Notes: a model not told the origin generated them from the sequence alone. 64,000 nucleotides of DNA from Novispirillum itersonii subsp. itersonii ATCC 12639 (GCF_000381985.1 NZ_KB907337.1:199697-263696), one strand, 5' to 3'; positions 9,485 through 18,571 are shown, counted from the first letter of the stretch. Numbers and translations are program-made.

Positions 9485-9865
9485 TGGTTCCCCTACCCAA
9501 CAGGTGCCCGGTCCGGGCCTTTCTGAATACCCCCGCCGGGGCTTTTTAGGTCCGTCTTCCTGTCCGGCCGTCCGTATTCCGCCGGTTTCTGTCAATCCCC
9601 TTGCTACAGGATTTATGCCGGAAGGCGACGGGTTTCGACGGATCTTTCCGTCCCTTGCCGCAGGGCAGGGCAACGGGCCAGACAGTCGATGGCCGGTGTA
9701 ATTCTCATACCAATAGTTTATTCGTCGAAATCAGTCAAATCCGACCTTTTTTGTCGGCAGGCCGACAACGCACTTTCTCATCACATTTTATCGCTTCAGA
9801 CTTGATTGGAAACCTTATCCACGGAAAAAATAGGATGATACAGTGTCGTCTCCTTTTGTTGCCCG
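9485..9865. other. Intergenic promoter region between TolC and GGDEF-EAL genes
   Basis: This 381-bp stretch has no convincing gene. It should contain the leftward promoter of the TolC gene and the rightward promoter of the GGDEF-EAL gene. From about 9700 the composition becomes clearly AT-richer than the surroundings, and it carries a palindrome described separately. Confidence 0.7.
9751..9768. promoter_or_regulatory. 18-nt palindrome upstream of the GGDEF-EAL gene
   Basis: TTGTCGGC-AG-GCCGACAA is a perfect 8-bp inverted repeat 98 nt before the GGDEF-EAL start. A further half-site CCGAC lies just upstream, across a CTTTTTT tract, and can pair with the left arm instead. There is no U-tract downstream on either strand, so it is more likely an operator or an RNA switch than a terminator. 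The regulator is unknown. Confidence 0.5.
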
Positions 9866-12800
9866 ATGGACATCGTGACAGACCCTTTGACTCTTCATGC
9901 GCCACTCCTCCTGATTGCGGTATCAGCCCTTTTTCTGGTGATGTCGCGAGGTCTTGACGGAGACGGCGGGCCGCTCCGGCAGTGTGCGGTGGCGCTTGCC
10001 CTGCTGGCGGGCGGGGACGCTGTGACAGCGGTTTCCATGTCAATATATCAGGAAAATCAGCATGTTGTGGCAGCATGTCTTTCGGGGGTCTCTGCTGGCC
10101 TGATGACATCGGGTGCGGTTCTGTTCGTGATGGGGGCCCAGTCAAACCCCCTTAAGGTTTTACGACTTTTGCGGGTTCAGGCGTCGGCGTCGATGACGTC
10201 GTTCCTGCTGCTGATGCTGGTGGCAGCCCTGATTGCAGGAGTCGCGGCCCTGTTTCTGCCGGTTGCAATGGTCCCTTATGCTGCGGCATCGGTGGGGGCT
10301 GCTGCAGCCTATGGTGTTTATCAACATCTGTTGAAGCATGACCGGGCCGGGGCGGCGACCTACGCGGATGCCGGGGGCGCGGCCCCGTTCCTGCTGCTGC
10401 TGTGGTCTGCCGGCAGGGCGGTTATGGCCGTGCTGGCCCTGCCGACGGAACCTCTGGGGGCTGTGGTTGCTGCTGCGATGGCCCTGCTGCCGCCGGTTGC
10501 CCTGCTGCCGGTGCTGTACCGGCAGCTCACCCTGTGGCGGGAGGCTGCCGCCATCCGCTTTGCGCAGGCCGAGGAGCAGGGGCGGGACGATCTGCGGAAG
10601 GCCCGGCGGTTCCAGCACCTTCTGGAAACCCTGCCGGAGGCTTTTCTGGTCGTTGAGGCGGGCGGGGCGATCGTTGACGCCAACCGGCAGGCCGTGGCGC
10701 TGCTGGGGGACCGGCAGGCCCGGGCGGGGGGGCTTTGCGGGGCCCATGTTTCCGAATTCCTGCGGGAAGAGAGCGGGGCTGCCGCCGACTGGGCGGCGCT
10801 GCTGTCGGAAGAGGCGGTGTCCTGTGATTTCTCGGTCGCCGGAACGCACGATAGCGGCCATCTGCCGGTCCGGGCCGTGATGACCCGGACCGATTATGAC
10901 GGCCACCCGCTGTGCCTGATGGTGCTGCATGACCTGAGCGAGGAGCGTCGCTCCGGGGCGATGAACGCCTTTCTGCATGAGCTGGACCGGACTGCGATTG
11001 CCGGTGGCAACCCGGAAGATATTCAGCAGCAGCTCTGTCACCAGATCTGTGACCTGTTCGGGCTGGCGGTGACGGTGATTGTCGTCCCGGACCGTCAGGG
11101 CGGGCTGGGGGTGCGCGGTGTTGCCGGGGCATCACCGGAAGCAATCGCGCACCTGCTGTCAAAGCCGGAATGGAACAATGGTGTCCTGCAGGATGTGATG
11201 CGCATGGGCGGGCGGCTTCTGCTGACCGGTCATGACAGTGGGTTGCCGGCGAGTCTGCCGGTTCCGCAGGACTGGCTGGTGACGCTGCCGCTGTGGGGAC
11301 AGACCGAGGTGATCGGCTGTCTGATGGTTGCCGGAACCGGTCTGGCCCCTGATCAGCGCTCGCTGAAGCAGATGGATACGGTGTCGGCCCGTCTGGGCAA
11401 TGCATTGCAGGTGATGCAGGACCAGACGCAGATGCGTCTTCAGGGTACGGCTCTGGCCGCTGCCGCCAATGCCATTTTCATCACCGATGTGCAGGGCCGG
11501 ATTGAATGGGTCAATGCGGCCTTCACCCGCCTGTCCGGGTACGAGGCGCATGAGGTTCTGGGCAAGACCCCGGCTCTGCTGCGGTCCGGCATGCAGGATG
11601 ATGACAGCTACCGCCGCTTCTGGGATACCATCAAGGGTGGCCGCGTCTGGCGTGGTGAAATGGTGGAGCGTCGCAAGGACGGCAGCCTGTACACGGTCGA
11701 TCAGACCGTCGCCCCGATTCTGGACGAGCGTGACCAGATTGCCCACTTTGTGACCGTCCATGAAGACATCACCGAGCGGAAGCGGGCGGAAGAGCGCATC
11801 GCGTATCTGTCCAACTACGATACGCTGACCCGTCTGCCCAACCGGGTGCTGTTCCGCGACCATCTGTATCAGGCCGTCAATCAGGCCCGGAACAACCGTG
11901 GCTCTCTGGCGGTTCTGTTCGTCGATCTCGACCGCTTTTCCCGCGTTAACGATACGCTGGGGCACGATATCGGTGATCAGCTGCTGATGACCATCGCCTC
12001 GCGGATCAACGCTGTCGCCGCGCCGGAGGCCGACACCATTGCGCGTATCGGCGGCGATGAGTTCGCCCTGATCCAGAGCCGCCTGCCGAACACCGAGGCT
12101 GCGGCTTCGTTGGCCCGCAAGGTGATCGACGCGGTCAACCGCCCGGTCGATATTGGCGGTCTGGAGGTGCGGGTGGGCACCAATGTCGGTATCGCCATCT
12201 ATCCGCAGGACGGCGAAGACCCTGACCACCTGATCAAGAATGCCGATATGGCGATGTACCGGGCGGTCCGGTCGGAATCGGAGAAGTGCTTCTTCTATTC
12301 CAACGAAATGAATGACGAGGCCCGGGCCCGGCTGGCGCTGGAAGGCGACCTGCGCCGGGCGCTGGATAATGGCGACCTGCGCCTGCACTTCCAGCCGCAG
12401 GTCGATGTCCGGTCCCGCCGGATTATCGGCGTGGAAGCCCTGCTGCGCTGGCAGCATGCGGACCATGGGATGATCCCGCCGTCGCGGTTTATTCCGGTGG
12501 CGGAGGATTCCGGCCTGATCCTGCCGATCGGTGACTGGGTGATCGAAGAGGCAATCCGGCAGAGCCGGGTGTGGCAGGATGCCGGGTTGCCGCTGATCAC
12601 GGTTGCCATCAACATTTCGGCGGTGCAGTTCCAGCAGGGGACGCTGGTGCGCCAGGTCGGGGATGCAATTGCCAGAAGTGGCGTAGACCCCTCGCGGATT
12701 GAGCTGGAGCTGACCGAAAGCATGCTGATGCAGGATGCGCGGGAGGCGATCCGCACACTGGAAGACCTGTCGGGTCTGGGGGCTAAGCTGGCGATTGACG

Positions 12801-13153
12801 ATTTCGGTACCGGCTACAGCTCGCTGAGTTATCTCAAGCAGTTTCCGGTGGACCGCCTGAAGCTGGACCAGTCTTTTGTGCGGCAGATGACGACCAACCA
12901 TTCCGATGCGGTCATTGCCCGGGCCACCATTAATCTGGGGCACAGTCTGGGGCTTGAGGTCATCGCCGAAGGGGTCGAGACCGAGGATCAGTACGAATAC
13001 CTGCGGGCGGAAGGCTGTGACGTGGTGCAGGGCTATCTGTTCGGCAAGCCGATGGCCCCGGATGATCTGGCCGCGGTTCTGCGCTATTCCGGCCCGGGGG
13101 GCAGCGTTGCCGCCGGGCGATTGCCGGAGGGGGTGGGGGTTCCCGCTCTTTGA
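9866..13153 (+). CDS. Membrane PAS/GAF GGDEF-EAL c-di-GMP enzyme
   Basis: This 1095-aa protein starts with about six membrane helices (residues 10-215). They are followed by a PAS domain (about 245-345), a GAF-like region (about 370-510), a second PAS with PAC (about 525-645), a GGDEF domain and an EAL domain. The GGDEF motif is intact (RIGGDEF near 728). The EAL domain keeps EALLRW (near 856), the ELTES glutamate, the DDFGTGYSS loop and AEGVET, so both cyclase and phosphodiesterase activities are possible. The inhibitory RxxD site before GGDEF is not conserved (PEAD instead). No strong ribosome site is visible at the ATG. It likely tunes c-di-GMP in response to a membrane or redox cue and so motility or adhesion. 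Confidence 0.92.
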   Translation: MDIVTDPLTLHAPLLLIAVSALFLVMSRGLDGDGGPLRQCAVALALLAGGDAVTAVSMSIYQENQHVVAACLSGVSAGLMTSGAVLFVMGAQSNPLKVLRLLRVQASASMTSFLLLMLVAALIAGVAALFLPVAMVPYAAASVGAAAAYGVYQHLLKHDRAGAATYADAGGAAPFLLLLWSAGRAVMAVLALPTEPLGAVVAAAMALLPPVALLPVLYRQLTLWREAAAIRFAQAEEQGRDDLRKARRFQHLLETLPEAFLVVEAGGAIVDANRQAVALLGDRQARAGGLCGAHVSEFLREESGAAADWAALLSEEAVSCDFSVAGTHDSGHLPVRAVMTRTDYDGHPLCLMVLHDLSEERRSGAMNAFLHELDRTAIAGGNPEDIQQQLCHQICDLFGLAVTVIVVPDRQGGLGVRGVAGASPEAIAHLLSKPEWNNGVLQDVMRMGGRLLLTGHDSGLPASLPVPQDWLVTLPLWGQTEVIGCLMVAGTGLAPDQRSLKQMDTVSARLGNALQVMQDQTQMRLQGTALAAAANAIFITDVQGRIEWVNAAFTRLSGYEAHEVLGKTPALLRSGMQDDDSYRRFWDTIKGGRVWRGEMVERRKDGSLYTVDQTVAPILDERDQIAHFVTVHEDITERKRAEERIAYLSNYDTLTRLPNRVLFRDHLYQAVNQARNNRGSLAVLFVDLDRFSRVNDTLGHDIGDQLLMTIASRINAVAAPEADTIARIGGDEFALIQSRLPNTEAAASLARKVIDAVNRPVDIGGLEVRVGTNVGIAIYPQDGEDPDHLIKNADMAMYRAVRSESEKCFFYSNEMNDEARARLALEGDLRRALDNGDLRLHFQPQVDVRSRRIIGVEALLRWQHADHGMIPPSRFIPVAEDSGLILPIGDWVIEEAIRQSRVWQDAGLPLITVAINISAVQFQQGTLVRQVGDAIARSGVDPSRIELELTESMLMQDAREAIRTLEDLSGLGAKLAIDDFGTGYSSLSYLKQFPVDRLKLDQSFVRQMTTNHSDAVIARATINLGHSLGLEVIAEGVETEDQYEYLRAEGCDVVQGYLFGKPMAPDDLAAVLRYSGPGGSVAAGRLPEGVGVPAL

Positions 13154-13197
13154 CGGTCTTCCGGAGGGGGGAGCCTCTTCCGGCAGGGTGAAACAAA

Positions 13198-13238
13198 CAG
13201 CGCCCCCGTTAGGCAGGACGGGGGCGCTGTTATTTTAT
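13198..13238. terminator. Bidirectional terminator
   Basis: A perfect 11-bp stem CAGCGCCCCCG / CGGGGGCGCTG has a 10-nt loop. TTATTTTAT follows on the plus strand and AAACAAA precedes it, so it can end both convergent genes. Confidence 0.85.
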
Positions 13239-13278
13239 CTGTTTTTTATCTCTGTTTTCCGGGGGCGGGCGTGCCCTG

Positions 13279-15990
13279 TCAGTCGAACAGAGGAACGCCT
13301 TCGGTTCTGGCGGATTGCAGGTCCAGTTCCACTTCCACCACGTCGATTTCGACCATCCGCACCCGGCGGAAGCCGAGATGCTCGACGAACGTCAGCATCC
13401 GGGCATTTTCTTTCAGCACCTGACCGACCATGGTGCGGGTTTTCCGGCTCTGGCAGTACCGGATCATTTTGACCATCATCGCCTTGGCCAGCCCGGCGCC
13501 CTTCAGGTCAGAGCGGACGACGATCGAGAATTCGGTCGTTTCGTTATCCGGGTCGGTGACGGCGCGGACCACGCCCAGCGTTTCTTCCCGCCCGTCACTG
13601 TCAGGGGCGGTGGCGATGAAAGCCATTTCGCGGTCATAGTCGATCTGGGTCATCCGTGCCATCTGGCTGTGTGGCAGTTCCTGCACCAGCCCGAAGAAGC
13701 GGAACCGGATATCCTCCGGGGTCAGACGGGATACGAAAACATGGTGGTTGGGTTCGTCTTCCGGGCGGATCGGGCGCAGCAGAACCGGGCGCCCGCCTTT
13801 CATGACAAAGGTTTCCTCCAGATCCTGCGGATAGGGGCGGATTGCCAGCCGGTCCGTCGGATTGGTTCCGGCATAGGGGGCCAGGACCACCCGGGCATCC
13901 AGCGCAATGACACCGTCCGGGCTTGCCAGCAGCGGATTGATATCCAGTTCGCGGATTTCCGGCAGATCGACGGTCATCTGGGCAACCTGAATCAGGGCCA
14001 GTGACAGCGATTCCAGATCTGCGGCGCTGTGGGCCTTGGCCCCCTGCAGAACCTTGCCGATACGGGTGCGGCCGATCACTTCCGCTGCCAGTGCCATGTT
14101 CAGCGGCGGCAGGGTAACGGCGCGGTCGGCGATGATTTCGGCGGCGGTGCCACCTTGCCCGAACAGGATCACCGGGCCAAAGATCGGGTCGGTATTGATG
14201 CCGACGATCAGCTCCTGCCCCAGTGAATGGCGGTGCATGGGCTGCACGGTAAAGCCGCTGATCCGTGCCTCCGGGAAGGAGATGGACAGGCGGGTCAACA
14301 TGCTCTGGGCCGCTTTTTCCACCTCGTCGCCGCTGGTCAGATCCAGCCGCACGCCGCCGTGTTCGCTTTTATGCGAGATGTCATCGGACAGAATTTTCAG
14401 CACTACCGGGTAGCCCATCGCGTCTGCAACAGCCCGGGCTTCGGCCGGGGTATGGGCAACCCGGGTTTCCACCACGGCAATACCATAAGCTGACAGCAGG
14501 GCCTTGGCTTCCGGCTCTGACAGCGTGGTCCGCCCGGCGGACAGCGCATCGCTGATCAGGCGGCGGGCGATGGTGATATTGGGGGTGAACTCGGTGGGCA
14601 GGCTGGCGGGTGTTTCCATCAGCATGTCCTGGTTTTTGCGGTAGGCGACGGTGTGCAGGAAGCTGCGGATCGCCTGATAAGGCGTGGTAAAGGTCGGGAT
14701 GGCCGCTTCATGGAAGCGTCGGCGCGAATCCCGGACCAGCTCATCACCGATCCAGCAGGTGGAAATGCTGACGCGGCGGCTTTGCTTGATCACCGGAATC
14801 AGGGCTTCGGTAATCGCCAGCGGGTCCGTGGTGGCGACCGGGGAGTGCATGACCACCACGGTGTCCACCTCTTTGGCGGCGGACAGAATCTTCAGGGCGG
14901 CGGCATACCGTTCGGGCGATGCCTCGCCCATGATATCCACCGGATTGCCGCGTGACCATGTGGCAGGCAGAACGCTGTTCAGGGCCTCGATGGTTTCGGG
15001 GGTCAGTTCGGCCAGAAGGCCGCCCTGTTCATCCAGTTCATCGACACCCATCACGCCGAATCCGCCACCATTGGTCAGGATGGCCATCCGCTCGCCTTTC
15101 GGCTTGGTCATCACCGACAGGGTTTCGGTGGCGGCGAACAGTTCCTCGATGGTGTACACCCGCAACATCCCGGAGCGGCGGAAGGCGGCGTCATACACCA
15201 GATCAGCCCCGGCGAGGATGCCGGTATGGCTGATGGTGGCCTGCTGGCTGGCATTGCGTCGCCCGGCCTTGATCGCCAGCACCGGCTTGTTACGGGCAGC
15301 GGCGCGGGCGGCTGACATGAAGTTGCGCCGTAACGGGATGCTTTCGATATACAGCAGAATCGCCCGGGTATCGGGGTCTGACCCCAGATAATCCAGCACA
15401 TCGCCGAAATCGGTGTTCAGCATATCCCCCATCGAAATGAAGTGGGAGAAGCCGATGCCCTTGGGGCGGGCCCAGTCGAGAACCGAGGTACAGACCGCGC
15501 CGGACTGAGACACAAACGCGATACGGCCTTTGTTGGCAGGCTGGGGGGCGAAGCTGGCGTTCAGGCCGATCCCGGGGACCAGCACACCCAGACTGTTCGG
15601 GCCGAGGACCCGGATGCCGTGGCTGCGGGCCGTATCACGGATGGCGGCGGCGACATCAGGTTTGACCCCGGCCCAGCCGATGCCGGAGGCAACGACAATG
15701 GCTGCCCGGGTGCCACGGTCCGCCAGTTCTTTCAGGGCGGTCAGGGTGTCATCCGGGGGGACGGCAATCACTGCCATATCGGGCACCAGCGGCAGCGCGG
15801 CGACCGAGGGATAGGCCAGAACCCCCTGAACCGCCTGATACTTCCGATTGACCGGCAGAATCGGCCCGGTAAAGCCCCCTTGCAGCAGGTTGCGCATGAC
15901 GATGCCGCCGACACTGTCCGCCGTGTTGGAGGCGCCGAGAACGGCGACCGATGCGGGTTTGAACAGTTGCTTCAGATACCGGACGCTCAT
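13279..15990 (-). CDS. Pat-like acyl-CoA synthetase/GNAT fusion protein
   Basis: This 903-aa protein joins an ADP-forming acetyl-CoA-synthetase-like part to a C-terminal GNAT acetyltransferase. The synthetase part has a CoA-binding Rossmann domain (VAVLGASNTADSVGG), succinyl-CoA-ligase-like domains and an ATP-grasp domain (about 480-700). The GNAT domain is at about 730-890 (RSDLKGAGLAKAMM). This is the Pat/PatZ (YfiQ) arrangement, whose members acetylate lysines, including that of acetyl-CoA synthetase. SHTG with His255 is present at the position of the phosphorylated histidine of active ADP-forming enzymes, so ligase activity is not excluded. The start follows GGGGGAACT. The upstream region has two abutting palindromes near a possible promoter. 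Confidence 0.88.
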   Translation of the reverse strand: MSVRYLKQLFKPASVAVLGASNTADSVGGIVMRNLLQGGFTGPILPVNRKYQAVQGVLAYPSVAALPLVPDMAVIAVPPDDTLTALKELADRGTRAAIVVASGIGWAGVKPDVAAAIRDTARSHGIRVLGPNSLGVLVPGIGLNASFAPQPANKGRIAFVSQSGAVCTSVLDWARPKGIGFSHFISMGDMLNTDFGDVLDYLGSDPDTRAILLYIESIPLRRNFMSAARAAARNKPVLAIKAGRRNASQQATISHTGILAGADLVYDAAFRRSGMLRVYTIEELFAATETLSVMTKPKGERMAILTNGGGFGVMGVDELDEQGGLLAELTPETIEALNSVLPATWSRGNPVDIMGEASPERYAAALKILSAAKEVDTVVVMHSPVATTDPLAITEALIPVIKQSRRVSISTCWIGDELVRDSRRRFHEAAIPTFTTPYQAIRSFLHTVAYRKNQDMLMETPASLPTEFTPNITIARRLISDALSAGRTTLSEPEAKALLSAYGIAVVETRVAHTPAEARAVADAMGYPVVLKILSDDISHKSEHGGVRLDLTSGDEVEKAAQSMLTRLSISFPEARISGFTVQPMHRHSLGQELIVGINTDPIFGPVILFGQGGTAAEIIADRAVTLPPLNMALAAEVIGRTRIGKVLQGAKAHSAADLESLSLALIQVAQMTVDLPEIRELDINPLLASPDGVIALDARVVLAPYAGTNPTDRLAIRPYPQDLEETFVMKGGRPVLLRPIRPEDEPNHHVFVSRLTPEDIRFRFFGLVQELPHSQMARMTQIDYDREMAFIATAPDSDGREETLGVVRAVTDPDNETTEFSIVVRSDLKGAGLAKAMMVKMIRYCQSRKTRTMVGQVLKENARMLTFVEHLGFRRVRMVEIDVVEVELDLQSARTEGVPLFD

Positions 15991-16080
15991 CGTCGGAGTT
16001 CCCCCAGGCTGTGCCAGATTATCCCTCCGCCGGGGTCCTCTCCATCCCCTTCATGGAAAGCGGCGGTACGGGACATGCAG

Positions 16081-16109
16081 TATAACGGGTTATATGCTGC
16101 ATTGCAGCA
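16081..16109. promoter_or_regulatory. Two abutting palindromes ahead of the Pat-like gene
   Basis: TATAAC-GG-GTTATA (16081-16094) is immediately followed by TGCTGCA-T-TGCAGCA (16095-16109). Both are perfect inverted repeats. They lie about 90-120 nt upstream of the Pat-like start, and the AT-rich element can supply a -10 box (TATACT region) on the minus strand. They look like operator sites for one or two repressors or activators that I cannot name. Confidence 0.5.
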
Positions 16110-16150
16110 AAAACCCTTTGTCGTTTCAGGGTAAAGAGAGAGGTGACGGG

Positions 16151-16744
16151 TCAGGTAAAATCCGGCCCGTGGGTCCAGATCACCAGAGAATGGCGGGCCC
16201 CGGCGGTGACCGGCGTCACCCGGTGCAGGACGAAGGCCGGAAACACGGCAGCGGTACCGGGGTCACGCGGGGCGGTCAGCACATGGCCTTCGGGATTCAG
16301 CTGAAGGTCACCGCCTTCATAGGCATCCGGCGGGCTGAGCTGAATGGCGATGGTCAGCTTGCGGGCCCGCCCTGCGGCCCCCCGCCCGCCGCGGTCGATG
16401 TGCCAGTCATAGAAGCCACCGTCCTGATAGCGGGCGACCTGTGCATCTTCCTGAAAGCCATCCAGCGCGTAATTGAAATGTTCGCGGTTGGCGCTGGCGA
16501 CCAGCCGGGCCAGCCGCTGATAGATCCAGTCGGTATCCGGTCCTTCCGGCAGCCAGTGAATCGCCGTTCTGCGGATGCGGGAAACCGCCTCGCCGTTGAC
16601 CAGCGTGGCATCTTTCTGCCGTCCGGTCTCCATCAGGGCGATGATGGCGCTGCATTCTTCGGGGGAAAAGGTTTCGGCCTCGAAGGTCCACAGTTTCTGT
16701 GCCGGGCGGGCAGGGGCGGCAAGGCCGGGAATGTCGGAGAACAT
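16151..16744 (-). CDS. 2OG-Fe(II) oxygenase (prolyl-hydroxylase-like)
   Basis: This 197-aa soluble protein has the double-stranded beta-helix ligands of Fe(II)/2-oxoglutarate dioxygenases: WHID (HxD), a distal histidine in FVLHRVTPV, and the 2-oxoglutarate-binding Arg in ARHSLVIWTH. The N-terminal part carries an FSPEECSAIIAL segment typical of PiuC/prolyl-4-hydroxylase-like members. It likely hydroxylates a protein or small molecule using O2 and 2-oxoglutarate. The start has an AGGA ribosome site. It is transcribed toward the Pat-like gene but 160 nt away with regulatory palindromes between, so it is probably a separate unit. PiuC genes usually sit beside TonB receptors; none is here, so the specific name is withheld. 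Confidence 0.8.
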   Translation of the reverse strand: MFSDIPGLAAPARPAQKLWTFEAETFSPEECSAIIALMETGRQKDATLVNGEAVSRIRRTAIHWLPEGPDTDWIYQRLARLVASANREHFNYALDGFQEDAQVARYQDGGFYDWHIDRGGRGAAGRARKLTIAIQLSPPDAYEGGDLQLNPEGHVLTAPRDPGTAAVFPAFVLHRVTPVTAGARHSLVIWTHGPDFT

Positions 16745-16918
16745 GGGCTGATCCTGAACAAGCGGTCCGTGGACGGGGCGGCTGTTTTACGGGCTTCGGC
16801 AGGTGCAGGCAAACCAGAAACAGGGTGCGGCACCGTCATTGGGGCACAGATAAGCCGGTCATCCGTCTGCGGTCATTGATCTGGAGTCTGCTGCCGCTGT
16901 TTTTCAGCATGGTCCGGT

Positions 16919-17695
16919 TCAGGACTGATCCTGCGGGGGCAGGGCGGACAGGGCCTGACGGAACTCTGTCACCAGCGCGTCAGGAGTATCGCGGTTGAAA
17001 GCAAAATACAGCGGCCGGGAAATCTCGGGCAACGGCAGGGCTGCGACCACAGAATCGGCGGGCAGCCCCAGTTTGTCCAGTCGGTACAGCATTGACCGGA
17101 CGTCTGACGGCAGCAGATCAAGCCGGCCGTGTATCAGCATGCGGATGCCCAGTTCTTCATCGGCAATGGTCTCATGGGGGATGCCCCGGCTGGTCAGATA
17201 GACGCCCTTAACGTCTTTCTGCAGGGCCCCGATGCGGTAGCGTCCGGCGTCTTCCAGTGTGGCCGGGGTAATGTCCGGGCGCTGAGAGGCACGGAACAGG
17301 GCAACCTGAAACGGAATTGCCTGCCCCACCCACTTGAACAGATCTTCCCGTTCCGGGACCCGGGCAACAGGGAACAGCAGCGCCCCCGGGGTGCGCAGGG
17401 CAGTTTCGTAGGCCCGCGCCCACGGGTAAATCTCGATCGGGATTGATCTTCCGGCCTGCCGAAGCAGTTGCCGTGCCCGGTCGGCGGCAATTCCCTTGGC
17501 CTGTCCGTTGTCTGAGTAGGAATAGGGCGCAAACTCTGACGTGATGATCCGCACGGGTGGCAGATCCTCTGCCCGGGCCCGCCGCAGCAGGGCGATCCCG
17601 CCTGCGGCGGCGGCAAGGGCTGTCAGAACGGCACGCCGGGTCATCGCCCGCTGCGCCGGGGGAACAGCCTGTTTCTGCGAAGGTCTGGGAGCCAT
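16919..17695 (-). CDS. Orphan periplasmic solute-binding protein (family 3), Tat signal
   Basis: This 258-aa protein has a twin-arginine-type signal (MTRRAVLTALAAAAGG, about 18-33) followed by a type II periplasmic binding fold of the amino-acid-binding family 3 (RIITSEFAPYSYSDNGQAKGIAADRARQLL and a C-terminal YFAFNRDTPD segment). No permease or ATPase gene is adjacent, so it may feed a distant transporter or act as a sensor. The first ATG is used; the alternative internal ATG at 17644 would begin exactly at the twin-arginine region. No clear ribosome site separates them. The ligand is unknown. Confidence 0.75.
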   Translation of the reverse strand: MAPRPSQKQAVPPAQRAMTRRAVLTALAAAAGGIALLRRARAEDLPPVRIITSEFAPYSYSDNGQAKGIAADRARQLLRQAGRSIPIEIYPWARAYETALRTPGALLFPVARVPEREDLFKWVGQAIPFQVALFRASQRPDITPATLEDAGRYRIGALQKDVKGVYLTSRGIPHETIADEELGIRMLIHGRLDLLPSDVRSMLYRLDKLGLPADSVVAALPLPEISRPLYFAFNRDTPDALVTEFRQALSALPPQDQS

Positions 17696-17772
17696 GGTTA
17701 CCGGAAAGCGGAGGAAAGGATCTGCATACCGCTTATTATAAGCGATCCCCCGGTACGGGCATAGGCCGGGCG

Positions 17773-17802
17773 CGCTGTCTGGTACATCAGGACCAGACAG
17801 CG
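17773..17802 (-). terminator. Hairpin downstream of lrgB
   Basis: A perfect 11-bp stem (CGCTGTCTGGT / ACCAGACAGCG) with an 8-nt loop lies 26 nt after the lrgB stop. No U-tract follows on the minus strand, so termination strength is uncertain. Confidence 0.45.
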
Positions 17803-17827
17803 GGGGCCGGAGACGTCAAGGGGCCGG

Positions 17828-18571
17828 TTACAGCCAGTTCATCGCCAGATGCCACAGCACCGGCAGCAGAAGGGCGGTTGCCACCGCATTCAGCCCCATG
17901 GCAAGGCCGGAGAAGGCACCGCAGGTTTCGCCCAGCTGCAGGGCGCGGGCGGTGCCGATACCGTGACTGGCTGTCCCGATGGCCAGCCCGACCGCCGCCG
18001 GGTCGGTGATGCCGCACAGCCGCAGCAGGGCCGGGGCGGTTACGGCGCCGAAGACACCGGTCATCATCACCAGTACGGCGGTCAGCGACGGCAGGCCGCC
18101 GATCTGTTCCGAAACCCCCATGGCAACGGCGGCGGTGATCGATTTGGGGGCCATTGAGCTGACGGTATCGGCCCGGCCGCCCATCATCTGCACGGTGATC
18201 ACCGCCGAGATCACGGCGGTTGCTGACCCGATCAGCAGGCTGGCGACCAGCGGCACCGCGTACCGCAGCAGCATGGCCCGCTGCCGGTACAGCGGAATGG
18301 CCAGCGCCACCGTCACCGGCCCCAGCAGGAAGTGGACAAACTGCGCGCCCTGAAAATAGGTGCGGTAATCGGTGCCGGTCGCCAGCAGAACCAGCACCAC
18401 CATCACCACGGTCAGCAGCACCGGATTAAGCAGCGGCGATCCGCCGGAACGGCGGAACAGCGCCTGTGCCAGAACAAAAGCGGCCAGCGTCAGGGTCAGG
18501 TGAAACAGCGGGCTGGCCGACAGATAGACCCACAGGTCCTGTACCTCAGGGGGAAGAACCGGCTGTTGCAT
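17828..18571 (-). CDS. lrgB: LrgB-family membrane protein
   Basis: This 247-aa inner membrane protein has six to eight predicted helices and LrgB/CidB family motifs, including MAPKSITAAVAMGVSE and IGTASHGIGTARALQ. LrgAB pairs were first linked to holin-like control of murein hydrolases; several homologues transport pyruvate or glycolate. Its start codon overlaps the stop of lrgA (TGATG), so translation is coupled and the two proteins probably work as one complex. The operon diverges from glutaminase. A carboxylate transport role is as likely as an autolysis role. Confidence 0.88.
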   Translation of the reverse strand: MQQPVLPPEVQDLWVYLSASPLFHLTLTLAAFVLAQALFRRSGGSPLLNPVLLTVVMVVLVLLATGTDYRTYFQGAQFVHFLLGPVTVALAIPLYRQRAMLLRYAVPLVASLLIGSATAVISAVITVQMMGGRADTVSSMAPKSITAAVAMGVSEQIGGLPSLTAVLVMMTGVFGAVTAPALLRLCGITDPAAVGLAIGTASHGIGTARALQLGETCGAFSGLAMGLNAVATALLLPVLWHLAMNWL

